From Branchiostoma floridae (Eukaryota; Chordata; Leptocardii; Amphioxiformes; Branchiostomatidae), in the NCBI RefSeq assembly GCF_000003815.2, contig NC_049990.1:7591010-7655009 (forward strand): a stretch of DNA of 64,000 bases, given 5' to 3'. A model generated the notes under the pieces. It made no database searches. It saw only the letters and a program-made list of their open reading frames with translations, and had not been told where the DNA came from. The number at the start of each line of letters is the position of its first letter. The stretch's first letter is position 1. Of the stretch, positions 32,880-42,700 are shown one piece after another. The translations under genes and the position numbers were made by a program.

Positions 32880-33118
32880 TGACGATATGTTCTCGGCGCA
32901 TGCGCGGAAGGGTGCTGTTGTTCTCCATTGGCTGTCGTCCCGGGGAGCTGTCAATCACAGCGACGAGAACCAATCAACGGGCAGAGTAATTACCCCCCGA
33001 GTGGGCCGGGGTCCCATGCTGGGCGTCTAACAAGGTGGTGTTTGCATGCAAACGGAGAGCACTTTTCTCTGTCTTCCTGCCTCTGCGTTCATTTGCAAAT
33101 AGAAGCGGCGGGAGCGTC
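32880..33118 (+). promoter_or_regulatory. Zic: Zic proximal promoter and 5' UTR: NRF-1 palindrome and two CCAAT boxes
   Basis: GCGCATGCGC at 32896-32905 is a full NRF-1 palindrome. ATTGG (reverse CCAAT) lies at 32927-32931 and CCAAT at 32970-32974. I see no TATA box at a sensible distance. This set is typical of a TATA-less, GC-rich animal promoter, and it lies 150-220 bp before the Zic start codon. The transcription start is not fixed by sequence. NRF-1 palindromes often drive both directions, so a divergent minus-strand transcript is possible but not shown. Confidence 0.55.
33046..33102 (+). CDS. Upstream ORF in the Zic leader, 18 aa
   Basis: ATG at 33046 in a different frame from Zic runs 18 codons to TAG at 33100-33102 and ends 16 bases before the Zic ATG. 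If transcription starts at the promoter elements near 32.9 kb, this ORF is in the mRNA leader and ribosomes would meet it first. Such upstream ORFs usually lower translation of the main frame. Its start context is T at -3 and C at +4, which is weak, so leaky scanning is likely. It may be a chance ORF. Confidence 0.4.
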   Translation: MQTESTFLCLPASAFICK

Positions 33119-34169
33119 ATGAGTGCGGAGGCATTGCCGGCCCAAATTATGGATCACAGCTTTGTCAAGCACGGCCCGGCGCTGCGGTTTGTCGACGTTG
33201 GACATCATCAAAATATCAATGGAGTCACAAGTTTCGGATTAGCGCCACATACGCATCATTCCAGTGAGGGAAGTGTGGAGGCCGGCAGCATGAGTCTCGG
33301 TCCATTCAGCAGGGACAATTCCCACCACATGGGTGCCCTGAAACTCAGTCCGCCGCATCCCATGAGCGAGATCCCCAGCAGCCAAGCCAACTTCAGCTCG
33401 CCGACCAACGGGTACAGTCACGCTCACCACCACGGGCCGGTGTCGGGCTACCCCACGGCAGCAGCGCAGGCCTTCACCGCCAGCAGGGACTTCCTCCTCC
33501 GACGAGAGCATCTGGCCGGGACGGTGCCGCTGCCGGGGTCTCTGACGCACGACCACAACACCGCCGGCTCCGGGATGTTCGTGCCAACTTCGGGCAACTT
33601 CCACGGGCACGGGCACGCCGACAGCTCCCACCTCATGTTTCCGGGCTTCCACGAGCAGGCCGCCGCCCACCATCCACAGAACGCGCACCACGTCAACGGA
33701 CTCAGCCTGCCCGGCGACGGCTACGGCTTCAACCAAGTGTCGAGCCCGCGTCGCGACCATCTCATGTCCAACCAGCTCAACCATCACATGGCGCCCATGA
33801 ACATGCCACCGCACGGCCCTGCAGCCTTCTTCCGCTACATGAGGCAGCCCATCAAGCAGGAGCTGTCCTGTCTCTGGATAGACCCCGACCAGCCCGAGCC
33901 CAAGAAGCCCTGCAACAAGTCCTTCTCCACCATGCACGAGATCGTCACCCACGTCACGGTGGAGCATGTCGGCGGGCCCGAGTGCACCAACCACGCCTGC
34001 TTCTGGAAGGACTGTCCGAGAGACGGCAGGGCCTTCAAGGCCAAGTACAAACTGGTCAACCACATACGGGTCCACACGGGCGAGAAGCCCTTCCCTTGTC
34101 CCTTCCCAGGCTGCGGCAAGCTCTTCGCAAGATCCGAAAACCTCAAGATACACAAGAGAACACACACAG
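33119..34169 (+). CDS. Zic: Zic exon 1 (coding part): N-terminus and zinc fingers 1-3
   Basis: Encodes residues 1-350 and the first base of codon 351. The N-terminal half is rich in His, Gly, Pro and Ser, with His clusters at about 43-47, 101-105, 162-171 and 184-191. It aligns by eye with the vertebrate Zic start through the segments NGVTSFG and MGALKLSP. The ZOC motif at about 121-126 is a family motif linked to protein interaction and transcriptional activity. I245-K246-Q247-E248 fits the SUMO consensus and matches the site just before finger 1 that I recall as SUMOylated in vertebrate Zic3. Finger ligands are C251/C265/H278/H283, C294/C299/H315/H319 and C327/C332/H345/H349. The exon is much more GC-rich than the flanking DNA. 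The reading frame stays open on past 34169 into the intron to a stop near 34237, so the donor is set by homology and by the GT. Confidence 0.95.
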
Positions 34170-35645
34170 GTCGGTACAACTTCGTCTTTCCAACTTCGAG
34201 TCGACCCCGCTTGTATAGGGGACCCTCTCGACGCTAAATACTAGCTAAATATGTCTAATAGAGTTGCCCACGAGTGTTTGTATATTTGTTTTCAGTGTCC
34301 CTTATCTGCATCAAGTGCTTTGCTTACAAGAGAAAGTATTGGGTGGCAAATAAATCCAGACACTAGAAGTGTTGACCATCTGTTTACCCTGTTTGTCAGT
34401 TGGCCGCGCGCCTCGTTGCTTCCCTATTTAGTCGACTTTACAAAAATGCCCCAGCCAGTGTCTGATTTTGGTTGTTGCATGTGTATTGTAGGTCGGACAC
34501 TGTTCATCTAGAGATGTGTATGTTGTCTGCAAACCAGACATGGACGTGTGTGTTGCTCAACATCAAAGGGGAAACAGTTTGTGGTCTAAAAGCGTTGTTT
34601 CTAGCGCGGGGGTCGTTTATACCGAAGTTCGGTCACCATCCTGGTGCGTGTCGCCTGTGTTTTGATTTGTCCGTTAATTGAGGAAACGGGGATCAACTTT
34701 GACCAGCAGTCCCTAGCCGCCGATATCTCTTGATGGCCCCAGCGAAACGGTCTCACATGAGAAATTTCACAACTTTTATCACCATATTCTGATGCCCTCC
34801 GACACTTTTACACTTCCGCTAGTCTGGTAGCGACTCCTTTGCACCTTGCCGAGTTCGGAGCGTGGCAACCAAAATTCTGGTTAGAAACCCCGCAGCTTTT
34901 TTGAGCGCTTTCCAAACTTGCACAAGTGTGCTTGAAACGTCCTTACTTTACAATACACTTTGTGGATGTGTTATGTCTGAATATTAGGCGATCTACAATG
35001 ACCTTTTGTGTATCTGTTTGAATGAGACAATCAGAGGCGTCGCTCTTCCACCCGAAATTCTGGTTTGCGGGCAAGTGAGCGGTTTGTCTCCGTAACAAAT
35101 GACTGAAATCATCCAGCGATCAACGCTTCCCCGTTGTCTTATTGATTTTTCATGGCTGCATATTTATCTTGTTGTTTCCTACAGGCGAAAAACCGTTTAA
35201 GTGCGAGTTTGAGGGGTGCGACCGGCGGTTCGCGAACAGCAGTGATCGGAAGAAGCACTCGCACGTCCACACTTCGGACAAGCCCTACAACTGCAAGGTC
35301 CGGGGGTGTGACAAGAGCTACACGCACCCCAGTTCGCTACGGAAACACATGAAGGTCCACGGTAAAACTTCTCCTACTCCAGACGACGAGAGTTTCGGGA
35401 GCCCGTCCTCCACGAGCTCGGAGACTCATCGGGACTTGCCGCGGATCACGCAGCACCCTCTCCCGACATCTGCCACCCTCGCGCCGACCCCGACACACGC
35501 CACCAACCTCAGCGAGTGGTACGTGTGCCAGTCTACCGGAGGGATGCCCACTCCGCCTTCCAACGAACATTCGCCGATATCTTCGTGCGTAAGTCCAGTC
35601 CACTTAACAACTACCCCCGTAGCCAGCGGTATTGGTCATTTCTGA
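33119..35645 (+). CDS. Zic: Zic family zinc-finger transcription factor, two exons: join(33119..34169,35185..35645), 503 aa
   Basis: Nuclear DNA-binding regulator of the Zic/odd-paired family, which in chordates acts in neural plate, somite and left-right patterning. Splicing at CACACAG|GTCGGT and CCTACAG|GCGAAA rebuilds a glycine codon and joins finger 3 to finger 4 through the usual HTGEKPF linker. The five fingers lie at about residues 251-283, 294-319, 327-349, 357-379 and 387-409. Fingers 1 and 2 carry the tandem CxW signature (C251-L-W253 and C294-F-W296) typical of Zic/Gli/Glis. An N-terminal ZOC motif (ASRDFL, about 121-126) and the conserved block [13 protein letters not shown] just before finger 1 confirm Zic rather than Gli. 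The first in-frame ATG (33119) has G at -3. M11 (33149) has a stronger context (A at -3, G at +4) and is an alternative start. I see no frame disruption. The family call is near certain; the exact N-terminus is less so. Confidence 0.97.
34170..35184 (+). other. Zic: Zic intron, phase 1, 1,015 bp
   Basis: Begins GTCGGT and ends TTTCCTACAG. It splits the glycine codon of the finger 3-4 linker, the position I recall for the first intron of vertebrate Zic genes. The sequence is moderately AT-rich with T-rich stretches. I see no transposon end, long repeat or further exon in it. Confidence 0.9.
35185..35645 (+). CDS. Zic: Zic exon 2 (coding part): zinc fingers 4-5 and C-terminal tail
   Basis: Encodes residues 351 (last two bases) to 503 and ends at TGA 35643-35645. 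The acceptor TTGTTTCCTACAG has a good pyrimidine tract. Finger 4 ligands are C357/C362/H375/H379 and finger 5 ligands are C387/C392/H405/H409. Finger 5 has CKVRGC (C-x4-C) where vertebrate Zic1-3 have C-x2-C; Zic4/5 and protostome odd-paired have the longer form. After the fingers comes a Ser/Thr/Pro-rich tail. SEWYV (about 460-464) matches the last residues of vertebrate Zic1-3, but here the frame continues for 39 more residues. Vertebrate Zic1-3 have another intron just after finger 5. None is needed here, because the frame runs straight through the codons for [10 protein letters not shown]. Confidence 0.94.
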
Positions 35646-36753
35646 CTAGGCCAGAGACTCTGACATCACACTTACTCAAACCCAGACAAGACTGGTTGCG
35701 AAAGAAAAGAAACTAGACAAGTTCGTCTTGCATAAAATCATACTTTGCCATGTCTGTTATGATTTTACATAGTCAGAACAATCCATGCGAAAGGCCTGGC
35801 TGCAGCCAGTCATCGCGTCCAATGTGCCACATTTGTAGAGTTAAAGAATTGAAAGCAATATTTTGTACAGAGGATGTATACTAGAAAGATATCGTTTTTC
35901 GGAGAAGGTGCTCTCTGTTGTTATTTTTTGTCGACATACCTCGCTTTAGTTTGTTTCTCAACCGTCGTTCGCTTGTGTAGCTTCGATTTTGTCTTATAAG
36001 TGCGAGTCATTCGCTGAAAAGTGTGAGGTTTTAGTCTTCTTAATGCGAACAGTGAAACGTGTCTTTCCCACTATTGTATTGAAAGAACTCTGTGAGAGAA
36101 ATAATCTTCATATTTCTGAACAAAAAGCATTCCAATTTTAAGCGACATTGTAGAATAATAGTCTAGTACGCCGCCATAGCCCCTGACTAGGGCTTATGTA
36201 GTCGCCGAGTTATGAACTAAGTAGAGAAAACCTCACGAGAGAGATCATGATATTTATTGTAAAATATTGACTTTTAACTCTATTTTTTACGTCGCGACAT
36301 GTGTAAAAAATTCAATATATATTGTTCATAGTTCAGCCTAAGTTTTTGTACGTCCGTACAATAAGCAATGTAGACTCGTGAGTGGAAACAGTGCACTGTC
36401 TTTAGACCGTGGATGGTAGATATAACATATTCTCAGACCACATGTTAGATACAGAACTGAAATCACAAAAGAAAGCTCAAAGTTTTCGAATCCCAAGTTT
36501 TTAGATTGTCTCGAGCTTGTAAATAACGTAAAAAACTTGTTGTCGGAGTTGTTCTCAGTTGCCTAACATTTTCATAATTTTATGTTTTGTTTATTTATTG
36601 ATTAAGTGCCATTCCCATTCTAATGAACGTATCGAGAGAAGACAGTTGAAATTCTGTACTAGTTGTTGAGTTCTCCGGTATTTGCCTGTGTTTGTCGTTC
36701 CTACACAAATTGTTTTTTCTTTGTTCATCCGCACACGTGCAGGCCAGATTAAA
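35646..36753 (+). other. Zic: Probable Zic 3' UTR with candidate poly(A) signals
   Basis: AT-rich non-coding sequence follows the Zic stop. The first hexamer I favour is ATTAAA at 36748-36753, followed by a GT-rich stretch as expected for a cleavage region. A canonical AATAAA lies further on at 38242-38247 and could serve a longer transcript. I see no transposon insertion in this stretch. The true end cannot be set without transcript data. Confidence 0.4.
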
Positions 36754-39700
36754 GTTGTGTAAAAATTTGGAAGAAATATGGCTCCTTTGCTCATTCTGTT
36801 TTTGTGTTTTGTGTAAGAGTTAATACAATATTCATAACGCTGCAACTGCCGGTGTAATTAAGTGTCATGGCGGTGCAAACGCCCGTTAAGCCTCCTCGAC
36901 TAAAATCTAGGATTCTGAGTCCTTAGTGAGATTTAGTTAGTCCAGCTAACGCGTAAAGGGCTCATCCACCGATACATGTTGTCACTGTTATTGGGTTATC
37001 AATTCTATGGGTGTCGCAGGGGATCATAATCTAATCGTAAAGGTAACGTAATTCATAGTCTATCTACCTGGGCTTTCTTTTCACAGTCCGACATTTTCTC
37101 TCAAACGGCACTCATGAGTTGGACAAAAAAAACGTGTATTAGTCCAAGTAGAAGTACATTTGGGGACTCTTGAGGTTAGGATGGTACATATGACCCGTTT
37201 GGGGATGTATTTTTGGCGTTGTTTGGTTAGAAACTTGTGGAGAAATGATTATAGAGGAAGACGGAACATAGGGCGTGCGTTTTTAGACAAAACATTGTAG
37301 TGAGTGTTGGGGTCAGTGGAGTGAGCAGACGACAGGTCACAGGGTTCTCCCCCGTACTGGGTTCTGCCGTTCCTGGCTTTTATCTGCTGCTGCTCATTTC
37401 AACAACAAACACACAACACTCCACGCTATGGTGGAGAAGTAGTGAACTTCAAATATGGTAGCTAAAGTTTTTTTTTATGTCAGGAAAGTGAAACATTATC
37501 TTCTGTTTTTATTGATGCTCACAAGTACAGGGTTGGTTCATACTACTAGTCAAAATATTTGGAAATTCTTTTCATTAAGTATACATATTCATGATTTGCA
37601 TGAAGTTGTTAATTCTGAAACGTTACAGGAAAGGAAAAATATTCAATAACAGTGTACATTTGCGGTTTAGATTGTTATTTTTGTAACATTTTATTTTGAA
37701 TAACATAAAAGGAAAGGAAGAATAGCGGTGGTGGTTCTATGTTGCAATGGCCAGTAATAGTGTTTGTGATTTCGGTGGTGACTCCAGATGTAGCGAGGGT
37801 AACAGAGATCCCAGACGGGGAAAACTTGATACAAATTGTTCATTAGTCCTGGTTTGTTCTCATAACCCACAGAGACACACTCCCCAGGTCCGTCCTGAAG
37901 AAATTTAAATCACACGACAAACGTTTCGTTCTTGGGGTGGGGGATTTGGTGACATCCCCTCAGAAAAACAACATTGGAAATGTAGCTAATTCTCGCTGAC
38001 TAGAAACAGACCAAAGCTTGTGTCTTGTTTGTAAATGAAACTTAAGTGAGATTTCAATCGTACAGACTTGTTTAGTTGTTAGAGAAAACATGGGAACTTT
38101 TACAATATACCTTCTGGTGCCTTTCTTGCTATAAAAATGTCACTCATTTATTTTCGTGTAGGCAAAAATCGAGTGCTTTAAGTAGGTTATTAAACTTGAG
38201 GAGATATCAGGGTATTTACAGTCCCTGAAAGTCTGTAAAAAAATAAAGTAAAATGTCTGAATGTTTGCAAAGTGTACCATTTGAGCTGGCCTAACTGTCT
38301 TGCCACACAATCCCCGACCTAAGACCCGGCCTGCTCTGTGCTACCGTACTTACTCTATGATCAAGATTGGCAAGCGAAGCCGTGAAAGCTACCGGGAGGT
38401 CACCTCGCGTATTCAGACCTCCAAGCGTTCATATAGAGAAGGAGAGGGGAAGGTTAGGAGGAGGGAAACACTATGGAATCCTGTGTACAAGAAGATTAGA
38501 TAGTAAAGACAAAGCTGTTATCTACATGGTAAGACCAGGGTGCCCAACCCCTGCGTGTGTTGGCCCGCTGAGTCCGACCAAAAGAGACCCAAGCCCCGAG
38601 AGAGAGAGAAAGGCTTCCCCCGGGCTCCCCTGGCTCGACTATTTACTTATCCCCTGGTCTTCTTTTCTTAGCGAGCCAGCAGGTTTTTGGCTTGAGTTGG
38701 TTTTCTCGCTGAGAAAGGGTCGGGCCACAGGTCCGACAAGGGCTGGGAGTACCGTTGGGTTCTCTATCGTCCTCCCCGGTGGACATCTGCGGTCGCCAAC
38801 CATAAAACTAGATACAGATCGGGACGGATTCGGGTGAAACAATTAGCCGGCTTGCCTAGGGAATGATCGTGTGGAGATAGCCGCCCGAAAATCGCTTCGG
38901 AATTGGTCGTCAATTGCCGGCCACTTGACAAGTTGTGTGTGAACGGTCACACAAACAGCCGGGAAGAGTAAACAGTGGGAAGTGTGGACACGCCAATCCA
39001 CCAGGCGCTTCGCACGCCGACTCGACTTGTTGAAGAGTGTTTGCCAGTTTATTTTACCCTTGTAATTGCTGTATAAATAAAGTGTCCACACCGGCCCAAG
39101 CTCCCGTTTAATCTGTGCACACAAACGATCCAAACAAAGTCACAACTGTTGCCCGTTCATGGCTCTTTAAAAACCGAAGATGTAAGGACTATAGAGATGG
39201 CATTCTTCACACATGAATTAGCAGTGTTGTGCTGAAAATTGCGAGGAATTCTTGGGCCTGTTCAGGACAGCGAAAAAAAGTTGCTTGAGTGTGTCATTCT
39301 TTCCTCATGAGAAGACTGTCCCTAGCAGCCGTCCTGGGCTGGGGATATGCGTCCTATTGTGTCCATACTTTCTAAGGGCTTCTTTGTTCAACGGCAAGGA
39401 TTATTCCATGGAAAGAATGGCACGGGGCTTGCAAGCCTTGCTATGAACAGAAGATTTATTCAATAAGCCATTCAAGCTAGCTCCACAAAACACATAATGT
39501 GTGTGTATTAACTTTGCGCTGGAAAAGGGCCCCAAAGAAAAGTGTGGAGTGTGTTTGTCTTGCCGTACAAAGTGAGGAAAAGTGAAGTGTTGCCATGTTA
39601 GTGGAAAACTGGGGTTGCTAGAATAACTGTCATCTACATATGGAGTCCACATGCCACGGCACTCTGTTCCTCAGCGCTACAATTTGTGTCGAGGAGCGAA

Positions 39701-42700
39701 GCTCAGAAGCTACCGTTAGACTCTGCCAGTCCCTTCGGTTCTCGCGGCTCTATTTTCCCGTAAGTACACAAAAACGCGTGCGCTGGATCATCGATACTTC
39801 TGTCTGAGCCGCACGGCCTTGTAGGAACCCAAACAACTCCTGATGCCGCTGGGGTAGGGAACGCAGTCGGGACAGGAAAAACGGCCCGGTACAGACCGCA
39901 GAAAGCCTGGCAGTCAACCGGGGTCAGACGAGCGGGCTCATTACAACCCACCCTCCATGTTCCTTCATCCCTGAATGAAGGGTATGCAGATAACGACTAG
40001 AAAGTGTTTCCTCAAATCGTGTAAAAGCGTCGAGGGCGATAAAACATGGCCATTGTTTGGTGTAAAATGAATTAGTGGGAAGATCCGAGTGTAGATACAG
40101 TACAACCCCGCCGGCCCATGAGGGATTTCATATTGATGTATCGACTCATTACCTAGTCATTTAGTAGAATCATTTAGCGTGCATTTCTCGCGTTATTAGC
40201 TCCCGTGAATAACTGGTGCTGCGGCGTTTCGTTTTTCAGTATTTGCATTCTTTCCAGTCAGCCGACGGCCCCGCGAGTGATTCTCGCCACCTAATACTGC
40301 AAAAACATCTGCCGGGGTATGCGCTAACACGGGCCCGCCGATAAAACAAGCCGCTACACGGGCCGGGCCGTGACGGGCCGCCGAGGTAACACGGGATGAC
40401 ATGACGACTGCGATAGCGCCGTGTGCGAGTGGGTGTCGGGAAAATAACTCCACCAGGCAAGATAAAACTCGACAAACGAGTACTAATTTCGTCCCCATCC
40501 TCTCTGGAGGAGCAATTTAGAACCATACAAAGAAACAAAAAGGAGGTAGGTTGTTCCACAAGGAAATAGGGGTGCGATTGACCCCCTCCCCCGAAAGCTC
40601 TTGAAATGGGTTCTAGGGAGAGTTGGGGGTCGGGTGGGGGCATGGCAAGCTTCGTTATTTGAAGGGGCAATTTTCCCTGTTGGAGGATAAGATAGAGGTG
40701 AGATAAGACCAGGTTCCGTGGTGATCCTGCACACTTCTCCCAGAGGGAGTCGGGTAGTAATAGGTACGGCAGGCCCCGGGGTATAGGTAGCTGGGGGGTG
40801 CCCAAATGTCAGCCCCAAACGGTGGCGGGTAAAAGGTGTTCAAACTCCCTTTAACAAGTGTCGCACCACGTCCGCGTGTTGTCCCCGCCGGGTGGCCATA
40901 ACTCCTGTCGCGGTAGGAACGAGCCCGATCCCCAAGGACAAACGGAACGGCACGTTCTGCACAATTCGGGCGGGCGGTGTGGACACCTGGCCGCCGACCC
41001 GAGCAGTGTCGGTATTGCGGTGAAACATCAAAGGAACACAGCTGCCAATAGAAAATTTATTGTCATTATTTCCAGACGATTGACTCCGATGGTTAGAGGC
41101 ATGTAAGAAATGTCACTCCTGAGCGTTTGTGTGCTTCCATGAAAAAAAGAAATCACCAAGGTTTTTACGATTTTCCCCACGTTTTGGTGCTCCGTTATAT
41201 GAAGGATAGCACACCTGGCTACCTACGTAGCGACGTTCCCCGTCGCACTGCCAGTATTTGATCGCCTAATTCAACTGTGATCGCCCCACTGCACATTTCA
41301 ATTAGCCTACCGGCGAACACGTCAAAAATGTGTTGCCGAGAAGACCCAGAGGCCACGAGCGATGTGTAGCAACAAGTCGCCTACAGGACGAGTCTGGGTT
41401 GATACTGTAGGTAACTGTGGGATAGGGTGCAGTGCTCGTTCCATCCTGTTGCCTCCGCTAAAGCCCGGAAATATTAGCACGCTCCGCGACTCGTAAAAGG
41501 CGTGTTTTTGTCATCAGCCACGATGCGAGACCTCTATAATGTTTTCAATTTTATACCAAAGCTGCGCAAAGGGTCTATTTTACATTGCCAATCTAACTAA
41601 CTGCATGCCTGAAGGACAAAACATAGCCCGGACTGCATGGTGGAGAGTTCAACTCGGGGAAACTACTCTCCTTCTACCGACAACACTTGCTATCTCTAGG
41701 CGGTGATTTTCACAATATCTACGCAAGAATTCCAGGAAAATCACTCGGAATTAAGAGCAATTTCAGACGGATTCCCGATCGCAGATAGGACGACAAATTG
41801 CCATCTGAAAGTCCTTCCTTCCCCCACACGCAGTTGTTGATATGATTTCGTCAATCCGCGAGCTCACTCTGGAATTTATCTTATCGTGTGGAGATTAAAG
41901 TTCTTTACTTGAGTCACACATGTGAATCACATACATCTGATTTCTCCCAGGAGAGAGGATCGCATCCATCAAGTAGTCAACAAACGTGGCCGTTTCGAGC
42001 ATAAATGTTTTCCTGGGCGCCCGACATAAGTTTTATAACAGTCTCTTGTACATGTACAAAGGCATAAAAGCTGTGTTCAATGGAGTAAAATTAGTCACTT
42101 GAACGTCAGAAGTTTTAAAAATAGATTTTCTGACAGAAGTCCCAGACAAACGCGATATTTGTGGCGTTTGTTCGCTCTGAGAAAGCTCTCATGTGTTTTT
42201 GACATATTAATGCGAGGCTTCATACCCATACGGACAAACATCTGTTCGAACGAGTATTGTGGTGTGTGCTGCAGTATTGCGGGTGTGTTTCTCGGCTGAC
42301 AGCACAGGCCGACCATCTGTACTTGATTGAGCGTAATTATTTCTGCCTTTCGGGCGCTCCCCCTTTGCATGCCCATATTTAGAACCAGCCCGTATCCCCA
42401 CAAGAGGTTTCCCCCTCCTTTCTAGTCTCTTTCCCCACGTGCAAAGAAGAGACATCGTACAAAAATCTCACACGGCCTGACGGGTGACAAGATAATGGAT
42501 GGACGCACATGTTTGAATATTTTACCTGGAGCGTTACGAAGAAGAAGATAATGTCACCAAAACTCGGTTGTTTTTTCGCGTCGATCAAAAAGACAAGAAG
42601 TGCGTAAGCTATGTAGTCATTCGTCTTTCCTGACTTGTGTGACCTTTTTAGAGTCGGTTCAAAGACCCAGAAATATTGGCAAACGTCAAGGACAAAACGG

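Noticed and set aside
33035-33118. N-terminal extension of Zic upstream of 33119
   Set aside because: The upstream codon at 33035 is GTG, not ATG, and there is no in-frame ATG before 33119. The extension does not resemble known Zic starts.
33239-34165. 308-codon open frame antisense to Zic exon 1
   Set aside because: It mirrors GC-rich Zic codons. Its product is a Val/Gly/Ala-rich shadow without domains, while the plus strand is clearly Zic.
40236-40805. 189-codon minus-strand ORF, the longest outside Zic without gaps
   Set aside because: Proline-rich, in a GC-rich patch where other frames are open too. It shows no domain and is compatible with chance.
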